Positions 7,535 to 15,193 of a stretch of DNA of 64,000 bases are shown one piece after another; position 1 is the first letter of the stretch; each line of letters opens with the position of its first letter. This stretch comes from an uncultured Clostridia bacterium (lineage in GTDB: Bacteria > Bacillota > Clostridia > Oscillospirales > Oscillospiraceae). Position numbers and translations under genes: made by a program. The DNA lies in contig CANDEH010000001.1 in assembly GCA_947383645.1 (NCBI GenBank), positions 1 to 64,000 on the forward strand, in the 5' to 3' direction. A model generated the notes under the pieces. It did no database searches. It was given only the letters and a program-made list of their open reading frames with translations, and was not told the origin of the DNA.

Positions 7535-8005
7535 ATGCGCCTATACTTCAAACAGAGATTTTTCTCCTGGCTGGACAGCTACGACATCTACGGCGAGAGC
7601 GGCGAGACCGTGTTCACCGTGGAGGGGCGGATCAGCTTCGGCCACTGCCTCCACGTGCTGGACAGCGCCGGGCGGCACATCGCCACCCTCCAGGAGAAGG
7701 TGTTCAGCTTCCTGCCCCAGTTTGAAATTACCATAGAGGGCGAGTATGTGGGCTGCATCCGCAAGGAGTTCACCTTCTTTAAGCCCCAGTTTACCATCGA
7801 CTGCAACGACTGGCAGGTGGACGGGGAGTGGATGGAGTGGGACTACCGGATTGAGAGCCCCTCCGCCGGCCACATCGCCTCCATCAGCAAGGAGCTGTTC
7901 AACTGGACGGATACCTACGTCATCGACGTCCCCGACCCGGACAACGCCCTGGGCGCTTTGATGGTGGTTCTGGCCATCGACGCCGAGAAGTGCTCCCGCA
8001 ACTAA
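7535..8005 (+). CDS. LURP-one-related (LOR/DUF567-like) family protein
   Basis: 156 aa. The sequence is built of repeated beta hairpins of the tubby-like LOR fold. Typical are the start MRLYFKQRFFSWLDSYDIYGESGE, the VFTVEGRISFGHCLHVLD segment and the repeats I..EKVFSFLPQFEI and ..KEFTFFKPQFTI. Bacterial relatives (YxjI-like) have no established biochemical role. The gene precedes rarA by 12 nt and shares its promoter. Confidence 0.8.
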   Translation: MRLYFKQRFFSWLDSYDIYGESGETVFTVEGRISFGHCLHVLDSAGRHIATLQEKVFSFLPQFEITIEGEYVGCIRKEFTFFKPQFTIDCNDWQVDGEWMEWDYRIESPSAGHIASISKELFNWTDTYVIDVPDPDNALGALMVVLAIDAEKCSRN

Positions 8006-8017
8006 GGAGGAGACCCT

Positions 8018-9283
8018 ATGGAACAGCCCTTAGCCGACCGCATTCGCCCCCAGACCCTTGACGAGGTGGTGGGCCAGCGGCACCTTCTGGCCCCCGGGGC
8101 CCTGCTGCGCCGGTTCATCGACGGCGGCTCCAACGCCAACATGATCTTCTGCGGGCCCTCCGGCGTGGGCAAGACCACCGTGGCCAACATCATCGCCCAG
8201 AAAACCCGCCGCCCCCTGTACCGGCTCAACGCCACCACCGCCTCCACCCAGGATATCCGGGACATCATGGCGGACATCGGCACCATGGTGGCCCCCAACG
8301 GGGTGCTGCTGTACCTGGACGAGATCCAGTACTTCAACAAGCGCCAGCAGCAGAGCCTCCTGGAGTTCATGGAGAACGGGAAGATCACCCTCATCGCCTC
8401 CACCACGGAGAACCCCTACTTCTGCGTCTTCAACGCCCTTTTGAGCCGGAGCACCGTCTTTGAGTTCAAGGCCCTCACCGCCGCCGATGTGGTCCCCGCG
8501 GTGGAGCGGGGCCTCGCCATTCTGGCCGGGGAGAGCCATTTGCCCCTTACCTGGGAGGAGGGGGTGGTGGACTACATCGCCTCCGCCTGCGGCGGGGACG
8601 TGCGCAAGGCCCTCAACGCCCTGGAGTTCCTCTACGAGGCCGCCGAGGTTCGGGACGGGACGCTGACCGTCACCCTGGCCGACGCCAAGAGCGCCACCCA
8701 GCGCAGCGCCATGCGCTACGACCGGGAGGGGGACAACCACTACGACCTCCTCTCCGCCCTCCAGAAGTCCATCCGGGGCAGCGACCCCGACGCGGCCATC
8801 CACTACTTAGCCAAGCTCTTAGTGGCCGGGGACCTGCTCTCCCCCTGCCGGCGGCTGCTGGTGATTGCGGCGGAAGATATCGGGTTAGCCTACCCCCAGG
8901 CCATCCCTATCGTGAAGGCCTGCGTGGACTCGGCCCTCCAGATCGGCCTGCCGGAGGCCCGGCTGCCCCTGGCCGACGCGGCCATCCTCCTGGCCACGGC
9001 CCCCAAGTCCAACACCGGACACAACGCCATCATCGCCGCCATGCAGGACGTGGAGAAGGGCCGTACCGGCGACGTGCCCCGGCACCTCCAGAACGTCCAC
9101 GCCGACAGTACCGGCAGCGGCCCCCACCAGGGCTACAAGTACCCCCACGTGTTTCCCCGCCGCTGGGTGGCCCAGCAGTACCTCCCCGACGCGGTGAAGG
9201 ACGCGGTGTACTACGAGTACGGGGACAACAAAACCGAGCAGGCGGCCAAGCGGTATTGGGACGAAATTAAAGGTCTCGATTAA
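8018..9283 (+). CDS. rarA: Replication-associated recombination protein A (AAA+ ATPase)
   Basis: 421 aa, the usual length for RarA/MgsA/WRNIP1. It has Walker A GPSGVGKT (46-53), Walker B LLYLDEIQ (97-104), a sensor STTENPYF region and the C-terminal tetramerization part with LPEARLPLADAAILLATAPKSN. The protein acts at stalled replication forks and gaps. It has an AAGGAGG ribosome-binding site and lies 12 nt after the LOR gene. Confidence 0.95.
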   Translation: MEQPLADRIRPQTLDEVVGQRHLLAPGALLRRFIDGGSNANMIFCGPSGVGKTTVANIIAQKTRRPLYRLNATTASTQDIRDIMADIGTMVAPNGVLLYLDEIQYFNKRQQQSLLEFMENGKITLIASTTENPYFCVFNALLSRSTVFEFKALTAADVVPAVERGLAILAGESHLPLTWEEGVVDYIASACGGDVRKALNALEFLYEAAEVRDGTLTVTLADAKSATQRSAMRYDREGDNHYDLLSALQKSIRGSDPDAAIHYLAKLLVAGDLLSPCRRLLVIAAEDIGLAYPQAIPIVKACVDSALQIGLPEARLPLADAAILLATAPKSNTGHNAIIAAMQDVEKGRTGDVPRHLQNVHADSTGSGPHQGYKYPHVFPRRWVAQQYLPDAVKDAVYYEYGDNKTEQAAKRYWDEIKGLD

Positions 9284-9304
9284 AACCGGCAGGGAGAGCT
9301 TTCT

Positions 9305-9700
9305 ATGAGTAAGTACCTGTATTTCGCGGCATTTGCGCTGTTTCTGTGTGCGCTGCTCTATCTGTTGTACCGCCGGGGATGGATTGCCTCCAAACAGATC
9401 AGCGCGGTCCTGTTTCAATTCCTGCCGGGGAAGGGCGGGGACAGTGTAAGCGTAGATTCCTGCACCGGCTGGGTTCGGCACGCCGGCCGGTTCCGGGAGA
9501 GCCGGACCTATGTATTCACCCTTTCGCCCCAGCTGTCAGCAGGGGCGGTAGAGGTACTTTTGCTGGACAGCGGGAAACAGCCATTGCTCCACTTAAACCG
9601 CCATACCCCCACAGGTGTTGTCGCGCTGGACGGCAAGGGCCGGTACTTCCTCCACTGGACCTTCCAGAGTGCCACGGGAAAGTGTGCGCTGCGCTGGTAG
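9305..9700 (+). CDS. Hypothetical single-pass membrane protein
   Basis: 131 aa. It begins with a hydrophobic helix (about 5-23, YFAAFALFLCALLYLLY), then a basic loop, then a predicted beta-rich domain (TYVFTLSPQLSAGAVEVLLLDSGKQ..). I recognise no family. It lies 21 nt after rarA on the same strand, so it may be cotranscribed, and it converges on the S1-domain gene with a 3-nt gap. Confidence 0.65.
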   Translation: MSKYLYFAAFALFLCALLYLLYRRGWIASKQISAVLFQFLPGKGGDSVSVDSCTGWVRHAGRFRESRTYVFTLSPQLSAGAVEVLLLDSGKQPLLHLNRHTPTGVVALDGKGRYFLHWTFQSATGKCALRW

Positions 9701-9703
9701 CGC

Positions 9704-10603
9704 TTACTCTGTGCCCGCCCCCGGCGCGTACTGCCACGGAAACTGGACCGTGCCGCCGGTGACAAAGTACCGCAGGGGCTGGGGCCGCTGCTCCGTTTTC
9801 TGGATAATCTGGAGCTTGATCTTCTGCTGCTCCGGGCGGATGCTCTTGATGAACACCGACACCGCGTCGTTTTCCGCCAGCCCCTCCCGCCCCTCGGCCA
9901 GGCCCGACAGGTTGGGGGTCAGCTCCACGAACACGCCGTAGTCCTTGATGCCCCGGACGAAGCCGGTGACGGTCTCCCCGGGGGCGAACTGGGCGGCGTT
10001 CTCCAGCCAGGTGCCAAGCAGCTCCTTATGTGTCAGGGTAAATCGCTTTGCACCGATATCCACTCCCTTCACCGCCGCCAGGATGTTCTGCCCCACGGTG
10101 AAGCGGAGGCCGGGGTGGCTGATCCGGGCCACGGAGATGTGCTCCAGGGGCAGCAGGGCCACCACGCCGCAGCCGATGTCCACGAAGGCCCCAAACCGGG
10201 CCAGGTGGGTGATTCGCCCCCGGACCACAGTCCCGACAGGGCAGCAGGCGAGCAGGTGCTCCAGGGCCATCGCCTGGGCCCGCCTTCGGGAGAGACGGAG
10301 CCGCGGCCTTCCGCCGCCGTCGATGTCGATGCCGGTGATGACGAAGGCCGCGCTGTGCCCCACCCGGGACAGCACGGCGATCTCCCGGTCCGCCCCGCTG
10401 ATCTCCGGCAGCACGGCCTCCTCCCGGGGGATCAGGCCGTCGTAACCGCAGAACTTCACGTGGAGATCGTGCCGGGCGTCGCAGCGCAGGACCATGCCCT
10501 CCACTACCGCGCCCTGCTCCATCAGTTCCTCCAGATTGGAGAGGGGCAGGGGCAGCGTGGACAGGGGGGCATAGCCTTCGGGCAGAAAACGTTCATTTTT
10601 CAT
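9704..10603 (-). CDS. S1 RNA-binding domain protein (ribosomal protein S1-like)
   Basis: 299 aa containing several S1/OB-fold repeats. The clearest are VGTVVRGRITHLARFGAFVDIGCGVVALLPLEHIS (about 122-156) and GETVTGFVRGIKDYGVFVELTPNLSGLAE (about 206-234), with a weaker copy near residues 33-105. This layout is common in Clostridia S1-like proteins, which are shorter than the six-domain E. coli S1. It probably binds RNA and supports translation. A GGAAGG ribosome-binding site precedes the ATG. Confidence 0.85.
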   Translation of the reverse strand: MKNERFLPEGYAPLSTLPLPLSNLEELMEQGAVVEGMVLRCDARHDLHVKFCGYDGLIPREEAVLPEISGADREIAVLSRVGHSAAFVITGIDIDGGGRPRLRLSRRRAQAMALEHLLACCPVGTVVRGRITHLARFGAFVDIGCGVVALLPLEHISVARISHPGLRFTVGQNILAAVKGVDIGAKRFTLTHKELLGTWLENAAQFAPGETVTGFVRGIKDYGVFVELTPNLSGLAEGREGLAENDAVSVFIKSIRPEQQKIKLQIIQKTEQRPQPLRYFVTGGTVQFPWQYAPGAGTE

Positions 10604-10679
10604 GGGAATACCTTCCTGTTTTTAGTCTGAGACAGTATATGCAGCAGGAAAGCGGAAAGAGCCTGAGGAGGGATAGGAT

Positions 10680-10871
10680 ATGGATCTGAGGATTGGCGAC
10701 CGGGTGGAGCTGCGCAAGCAGCACCCCTGCGGCAGCAGGACGTGGCAGATCTTTCGCGTGGGTATGGACATCAAGCTCCGCTGCGAGGGCTGCGGACACG
10801 AGCTGATGCTCCCCCGGAGCAAGTGTGAGAAGGCGATCAGGAAGATTTTGACAGAGGAGGCGTCAAGGTGA
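10680..10871 (+). CDS. DUF951 family protein
   Basis: 63 aa with the typical start MDLRIGDRVELRKQHPCGS, the central VGMDIKLRCEGCGHELMLPR and a C-x2-C pair plus a further Cys, which suggests metal binding. DUF951 proteins are small and widespread in Firmicutes with no defined function. The stop overlaps the GTG start of a 31-codon membrane ORF. Confidence 0.9.
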   Translation: MDLRIGDRVELRKQHPCGSRTWQIFRVGMDIKLRCEGCGHELMLPRSKCEKAIRKILTEEASR

Positions 10872-10963
10872 AGCAGAAAACTGCGCGGATTATTGCCTGC
10901 GTAATCATCGGATTGCTGGTGTTTTCCATGCTCCTGAGTCTGGTTGCGCCGATTTTCCGGTAA
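10868..10963 (+). CDS. 31-aa putative membrane peptide coupled to DUF951
   Basis: This ORF runs from a GTG that overlaps the DUF951 stop (GTGA) to TAA at 10961. The predicted peptide has a basic start (VKQKTAR) and one hydrophobic stretch (IIACVIIGLLVFSMLLSLVAP). A GAGGAGG sequence lies about 10 nt upstream. The four-base overlap, the ribosome-binding site and the single membrane span support it as a real small protein; there is no homology evidence. Confidence 0.55.
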   Translation: MKQKTARIIACVIIGLLVFSMLLSLVAPIFR

Positions 10964-11049
10964 AATGGCGGACGAAAATGGCGCGGCGTCTTTCAGATTG
11001 GTGCGGCTGTCGCTTTCTGACTATCTGGTTGAGCCCGGTCCCTGCCATG

Positions 11050-11093
11050 CAAAAGAGGGCCCTGTTGCTGCGCGCAGCGACAGGGCCCTCTTT
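11050..11093. terminator. Bidirectional intrinsic terminator
   Basis: The stem AAAGAGGGCCCTGT/ACAGGGCCCTCTTT has A and T runs on the two sides. It can serve the DUF951 transcript on the plus strand and the convergent hypothetical cluster on the minus strand. Confidence 0.75.
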
Positions 11094-11213
11094 CGTATGG
11101 TCGAAAAACTTGGGAAGCGGCAAAAAGGAGGTGGGAGAAAGAGGTGTACAGCAAGGCCGACTGCCCAGCCGTTGGCGGCTCTGCCGCCTCCGGTTTCCGG
11201 GCGGTGCGCTGCT

Positions 11214-11468
11214 TTACAGGATCCATACCAGCGCCAGCGCCAGCAGCAGCTCCTCGTCCTCCCCCTCGGAGAACAGGAGGAAGATCAGCAGGAGCAGCAG
11301 CAGATCCCCCGTGTCCAGATCCCGCAGCTTCAGGCGCCCCAGGATTTTCTGGAGAAATCCGCCCTCCCCCTGGGGCGGCGGCTGGCTGTCGGGGGACGGC
11401 GGGGTAGGCGGAGGCGGGGCGGGGCGGTAGTCGCCGCGGTCATTTTGTATGTAGCGGTTATACATCAC
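11214..11468 (-). CDS. Small proline-rich/leucine-rich hypothetical protein
   Basis: 84 aa. A Pro-rich middle (PAPPPPTPPSPDSQPPPQGE) is followed by a basic stretch and a hydrophobic C-terminus DLLLLLLIFLLFSEGEDEELLLALALVWIL with an acidic gap. It is the third gene of a minus-strand run and overlaps the preceding gene by 4 nt. I do not know the function; the hydrophobic tail suggests membrane association. Confidence 0.55.
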   Translation of the reverse strand: MMYNRYIQNDRGDYRPAPPPPTPPSPDSQPPPQGEGGFLQKILGRLKLRDLDTGDLLLLLLIFLLFSEGEDEELLLALALVWIL

Positions 11469-11872
11469 GTCTCACCCGGTGTTCCGAAGAATTTCTTTCC
11501 CACCCGGAGGAGGCGGGCGATCTGTATGGCCTTATCCAGCTTCTCCCGGCGGCTATCCCGTAGAAAGGGGCGCAGGGACTGGAGCAGGCGGGTGCGCTGG
11601 TCGGCCTCCCCGCTGCCCAGCTCCTGGATCAGGGGCAGGAGGCGGGAGAGCATGGCTGGGTCCGCCTGTCCAAAGAGCGCCGACAGGTCCGGCATCTGCG
11701 GCGGCGGGGACGCTTCCGACGGCCCCGGCGCTTCGCCCGTGCCGGGGGGCTCCTCCCCCGTCCCGCCGGCGGGGGAGGAGGACATACCCAGGGACTGGGC
11801 GAGGGAGGCCACCTGGGCCATGGCCTCCGGTGAGGACAGGATCGCGTTCAGTTTTTCCTCAAAATCGCTCAC
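11465..11872 (-). CDS. Hypothetical protein, middle gene of a three-gene run
   Basis: 135 aa. It starts MSDFEEKLNAILSSPEAMAQVASLAQSLG, a short helical motif seen in Clostridia hypothetical proteins. A Pro/Gly-rich low-complexity linker follows, then a helical C-terminus (LSRLLPLIQELGSGEAD... LRPFLRDSRREKLDKAIQIARLLRVGKKFF). The repeated leucine helices and the helical neighbours suggest protein-protein contacts. No function is assigned. Confidence 0.6.
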   Translation of the reverse strand: MSDFEEKLNAILSSPEAMAQVASLAQSLGMSSSPAGGTGEEPPGTGEAPGPSEASPPPQMPDLSALFGQADPAMLSRLLPLIQELGSGEADQRTRLLQSLRPFLRDSRREKLDKAIQIARLLRVGKKFFGTPGET

Positions 11873-11897
11873 GGCGCCGTCCCCCCAAAAGCCTGTT

Positions 11898-12149
11898 CTA
11901 CTTCCCGCCCTCCATGGTCCGGTTGATTCGCTCCGCCAGCTCCGCGCCCTCCCGGGTCTGCATCAGCCGCTGTACCATCTGCGTCAGCTGCGCGGCGTCG
12001 CCCCGGGCCGCAGCTCCCGCCGCCTGCTGGAGGCCGGACTGTTGCTGCATCAGCTCGATCAGCCGCTGACCGTCGGCGGAGCGCATCATCTGCATGAGGG
12101 CGGCCTTGTTCTGCTGAAGCTGCCGCATGAGGTCCTGATTGTTATCCAT
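11898..12149 (-). CDS. Small helical Gln/Met-rich hypothetical protein
   Basis: 83 aa, almost entirely helix-forming and rich in Gln and Met (DLMRQLQQNKAALMQMMRS..LIELMQQQSGLQQAAG). It is the first gene of the three-gene run, lies 25 nt before the next, and has AGGAGCAGACT upstream. The composition resembles small proteins found near sporulation genes in some Clostridia, but I cannot assign a role. Confidence 0.6.
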   Translation of the reverse strand: MDNNQDLMRQLQQNKAALMQMMRSADGQRLIELMQQQSGLQQAAGAAARGDAAQLTQMVQRLMQTREGAELAERINRTMEGGK

Positions 12150-12211
12150 AGTCTGCTCCTATCTCGCTTGATACCATAGTATATGAGAGCGGAGCGGAAT
12201 ATGTGAGTTTC

Positions 12212-12245
12212 AGATAGGAGATAGGAGATATGAGATAGGAGATAT
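12212..12245. repeat. Heptanucleotide tandem tract
   Basis: About four units of AGATAGG/AGATATG type lie downstream of the TraX-family gene (which ends at 12267 on the minus strand) and upstream of the 83-aa gene. Confidence 0.75.
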
Positions 12246-12266
12246 TTTTTCAGAGTGGAGAGCTGG

Positions 12267-13037
12267 TTATCCTGCCAGACCTAAAATCAGCAGGTGGAGG
12301 GGATAGGCGAGATACCAGAGCCATTTGGGCAGGGGGCGGCCCGGCTGGCCGCTGTAGGTGAAGGTCAGGGCTACCCCCAGGAAGGGGCCCAGGGCGTTGA
12401 GGCACCAAGTGTGCAGTCCCCGGGGACCGGCGAACAGCATGGCGGCCATGCGCCACCGGGAGAGGGGCAGGACCAGCAGCCAGAGAAGGGCCCGGCGGGG
12501 GATGGGCCACTGCTCCGTCCCGTAGAACAGCAGGATGAACAGGATATAGCGCCCCCCGCCCTCCATGGGGAGAAATTCCCCCAGTACCACCGCTGCCGCC
12601 GCCGCGGCATACCCCAAAGCCGGATGGACGCGGCGGCACCGCTCGTAGAGGCACAGCGTCAGAAGCCCCGCCAGGAGGGTAAAGAGGATGCTGCCGCCGA
12701 TCTCATAGTCGCTGAGGGCCCCGCCGGTCCAGACCCGGTTGGCCAGCAGGTAGGGGAACTGGGACAGCAGGGCGAAAACAAGCAGCCGCAGGGCGTACCG
12801 CCGCCGGTCCCGGGTGTGCCGGAACCCCTGGGCCACAGACCAGAGAAAAATCGGCGCGGCAATCCGCCCCAGGTACTTGAGGGCCCTCTGGAGCCCCAGC
12901 AGGACCCACGGCGTGGAGGCGCTGTCGGGAAAGAGCGTATCCCAGAGAAAAATCTCCACCGGCGCGGCGAAGGAGGCCGTCAGGTGATCCCAGAGCATCG
13001 AGGCCAGGGCGATGAGCTTGAGGGTGGTGTAGGTCAT
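12267..13037 (-). CDS. TraX-family integral membrane protein
   Basis: 256 aa with about eight hydrophobic segments. I chose the ATG at 13037 (MTYTTLKLIALASMLWDHLT) because it has an AGGAGAG ribosome-binding site; the longer frame extends into non-coding sequence. LKLIALASMLWDHL and the later LGRIAAPIFLWSVAQGFRHTRDRRRYALRLLVFALLSQFPYLLA are the TraX signature. TraX acetylates F-pilin in E. coli, but chromosomal Firmicutes homologues are thought to be general membrane acyltransferases. A second member lies at 51150. There is no conjugation locus nearby. Confidence 0.85.
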   Translation of the reverse strand: MTYTTLKLIALASMLWDHLTASFAAPVEIFLWDTLFPDSASTPWVLLGLQRALKYLGRIAAPIFLWSVAQGFRHTRDRRRYALRLLVFALLSQFPYLLANRVWTGGALSDYEIGGSILFTLLAGLLTLCLYERCRRVHPALGYAAAAAAVVLGEFLPMEGGGRYILFILLFYGTEQWPIPRRALLWLLVLPLSRWRMAAMLFAGPRGLHTWCLNALGPFLGVALTFTYSGQPGRPLPKWLWYLAYPLHLLILGLAG

Positions 13038-13159
13038 AAAGTTCTCTCCTTTTCTGAAAGTGGAGAGAGCATACCAGAAACTTCTTACAGTCAGCCCACC
13101 AAATTTCTTACAATTTTTCAAAAATTCAGGGAGGACGGCGCACCATTCTCCCTGTAATA

Positions 13160-13714
13160 CTATTTCTTCGGTTTTTTCCGCAGCTTCAGCTCCACGCCCC
13201 GTTCCGCCGCTATGGCCCGGAAGACCTCCGCTACGCCGGCGCCCCGCTCCTTCTCCGGCAGGGCGAGGGGGTACCGCGCCCGGACCTCCGCCCAGGCCCG
13301 GCGCACGTCCTTCAGGGACAGCAGGTTCACGGCGGTGCAGAAGAAGGTCTTCCGCCGCCCGTCGTTGTAGCCCGCCAGCAGCTCAGTCAGAATCGCCTTC
13401 TTCTCCCCGATCTCCTGACGGAGGGCGTCAATCCCCAGCTCTCGGGCCCGCCGGATGTCCTCCGGCACATTTCGGCAGGGGAGGAAGGAGTCGTAGTCAA
13501 AAAATCCCTCGTACCTTTCGCAGGGATACGCCTCGCACTGAAAACAGTGCTCCACGCCGCCCCGCTCCATACTGCACCGGGCGATGGCGCAGCTCTGGTT
13601 TCCCGCCCCGCCGCCGCAGCCGGGACAGCCGTCGGCCATGTGGTGAATAGGGCAGAGGGCACAGCTCAGGCCGCACAGGGCGAAGTCGGGGCAGGGCCTT
13701 GTAAAGCCCCTCAC
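13160..13714 (-). CDS. DUF3795-like cysteine-rich protein
   Basis: 184 aa from a GTG at 13714 that overlaps the nth stop (GTGA). The N-terminus is Cys-rich (CGLSCALCPIHHMADGCPGCGGG) with a second cluster CSMERGGVEHCFQCEAYPCERY, typical of DUF3795 and probably metal binding. The C-terminal half is helical, with KTFFCTAVNLLSLKDVRRAWAEV. No activity is known for the family. The overlap suggests coupled expression with the DNA repair gene. Confidence 0.8.
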   Translation of the reverse strand: MRGFTRPCPDFALCGLSCALCPIHHMADGCPGCGGGAGNQSCAIARCSMERGGVEHCFQCEAYPCERYEGFFDYDSFLPCRNVPEDIRRARELGIDALRQEIGEKKAILTELLAGYNDGRRKTFFCTAVNLLSLKDVRRAWAEVRARYPLALPEKERGAGVAEVFRAIAAERGVELKLRKKPKK

Positions 13715-14355
13715 CCCTGATTCCCCCCGTGGTCGCACCAGGGGCGCAGGGTGCAGCGCTCGCAGTCCGGCCGCCGGGCCACGCACACCGCCCGGCCGTG
13801 GAGGACCATCCGGTGACAGAAGTCGTTGCTCTCCTCCGGCGGGATGCACTGCCTGAGCTGCATCTCCACCTTCAGCGGGTCCTTGCTGCCGTCGGTGATG
13901 CCCAGGAGGCCGGTGATGCGGATGCAGTGGGTGTCGCAGACGTAGCCCTCCTTGCCGTACACATCCCCCAGAATCAGGTTGGCGGTCTTGCGGCCCACGC
14001 CGGGGAGGCGGAGCAGGTCCTCCATGTTGTCCGGCACCTGTCCGCCAAATTCCGACAGCAGCATCTTGCTGGCGGCGGCGATGTCCCGGGCCTTGGCCCG
14101 CCAGAAGCCGGTGGAGTGGATGATCTCCCCGATCTCCTCCTCCGTGGCGGCGGCCAGGGCCTCCAGGGTGGGGAATTTTTTGTAGAGCACCGGCGTCACT
14201 AAATTGACCCGGGCGTCGGTGCACTGGGCGGCCAGACGGACGGAGAACAGCAGCTCGTAGGCCTTTGACTTGTCCAGAGGCAGGGAGCACTCCGCCTCAG
14301 GGTAGAGAACTTTCAGCTCCTGGATGATATGTGTGATGATTGTCTGTTCTTTCAT
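13711..14355 (-). CDS. nth: Endonuclease III, DNA glycosylase/AP lyase
   Basis: 214 aa from the ATG at 14355, which has a GGAGGTG ribosome-binding site. It removes oxidised pyrimidines in base excision repair. Visible features are the helix-hairpin-helix LPGVGRKTA (117-125) with catalytic Lys123, the catalytic Asp in VCDTHC (Asp141), and the [4Fe-4S] ligands Cys191, 198, 201 and 207 in the canonical C-x6-C-x2-C-x5-C spacing. Confidence 0.95.
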   Translation of the reverse strand: MKEQTIITHIIQELKVLYPEAECSLPLDKSKAYELLFSVRLAAQCTDARVNLVTPVLYKKFPTLEALAAATEEEIGEIIHSTGFWRAKARDIAAASKMLLSEFGGQVPDNMEDLLRLPGVGRKTANLILGDVYGKEGYVCDTHCIRITGLLGITDGSKDPLKVEMQLRQCIPPEESNDFCHRMVLHGRAVCVARRPDCERCTLRPWCDHGGNQG

Positions 14356-14430
14356 ATGCTCACCTCCCCACCATCCTACCACATTTTTCGACAGATTACG
14401 AGGAAAAAATCGGCGGTGGGCAAAAAAGAC

Positions 14431-14462
14431 GGCGGTGTGATGGCAAAAAGCATCACACCGCC
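14431..14462 (-). terminator. Terminator of the thioesterase gene
   Basis: The 12-bp stem GGCGGTGTGATG/CATCACACCGCC has an 8-nt loop. On the minus strand it is followed by a T6 run. Confidence 0.75.
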
Positions 14463-14549
14463 GCCTGCCGGGACAGGGAAGACGCGCTGACCGGCGCCGT
14501 CTGGCTGCTCCGGTCTCATCGCCGCACCCGGCTGCCTCCCCGCCGGGGA

Positions 14550-14954
14550 TTACTGCCGGGTAACGGTGAAGCCGGAGATGGTCACATGGGCCACGTAGCC
14601 CCCCAGGTCGTCGGTGACGTCCACCGCATACAGGCTTACGGTCCGCCCGGCCCTGAGGCAGCGGGCCTCGGCGGTGAGGACGCGTCCCTTGGCGGGGGAG
14701 AGAAAGTGGATGTCGGCGCTCTGGGAGACCGTGATGTCACCGGTAAAGCCGTTGGCCGCCACGGCGAAGGCAAAGTCGGCCAGCGTGAAGAGTACGCCGC
14801 CCATAGGCGTGCCGGCAGCATTCAGGTGCTCCGGGCGCAGGGACAGGGTACAGACCGCGTGCCGGGGCTCCGCCGAGAGGATCTCAGCGCCGGTGACCTC
14901 GGTGGCGTAGCGGTCGGCGGCGAAGCGGGCTTTCAGTTCATCAAGCGTGGGCAT
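14550..14954 (-). CDS. PaaI-type hotdog-fold thioesterase
   Basis: 134 aa. The core NAAGTPMGGVLFTLADFAFAVAAN (about 45-68) contains the GG..LADxA motif of PaaI/YdiI acyl-CoA thioesterases. The following LSPAKGRVLTAEARCLRAGRTVSLYAVDV is the typical beta-sheet region. It probably hydrolyses an aryl- or acyl-CoA; the substrate is not evident. It is monocistronic, with an AAGGAGGG ribosome-binding site and a terminator behind it. Confidence 0.88.
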   Translation of the reverse strand: MPTLDELKARFAADRYATEVTGAEILSAEPRHAVCTLSLRPEHLNAAGTPMGGVLFTLADFAFAVAANGFTGDITVSQSADIHFLSPAKGRVLTAEARCLRAGRTVSLYAVDVTDDLGGYVAHVTISGFTVTRQ

Positions 14955-15124
14955 GGGATGGCCCTCCTTCTTTCAGCTTTGACGGTGGTAGTATACCATG
15001 GAAGCGGTATAGTGAGCCAATTTTTTCGGCTGCCCCGCAAGGGGCGCGAAAAAAGCTCAAACTAAATCATATTATACCACATTCCGCCGCCGGCGTAAAG
15101 CCGCAGGGCAAGGAGGAGCAGAGA

Positions 15125-15153
15125 TTGCCTTTTTGGAAAAAAGTGCGTATAAT
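15125..15153 (+). promoter_or_regulatory. Promoter of the exo/endonuclease/phosphatase gene
   Basis: TTGCCT (15125-15130) and TATAAT (15148-15153) are 17 bp apart. Since the -10 lies inside a longer open frame, the downstream ATG at 15194 is the probable start. A hairpin at about 15020-15056 lies just upstream. Confidence 0.8.
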
Positions 15154-15193
15154 AGGCGCTGATAAAAGACCGTTAGGAAAGGGGAGCGTACCT

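Noticed and set aside
12267..13037. TraX as evidence for a conjugative element
   Set aside because: There are no relaxase, type IV secretion or integrase genes nearby, and chromosomal TraX homologues are common in Firmicutes.
13715..14290. Extension of the DUF3795 frame across nth
   Set aside because: It is a shadow of nth in another frame; the GTGA overlap start at 13714 is the natural one.
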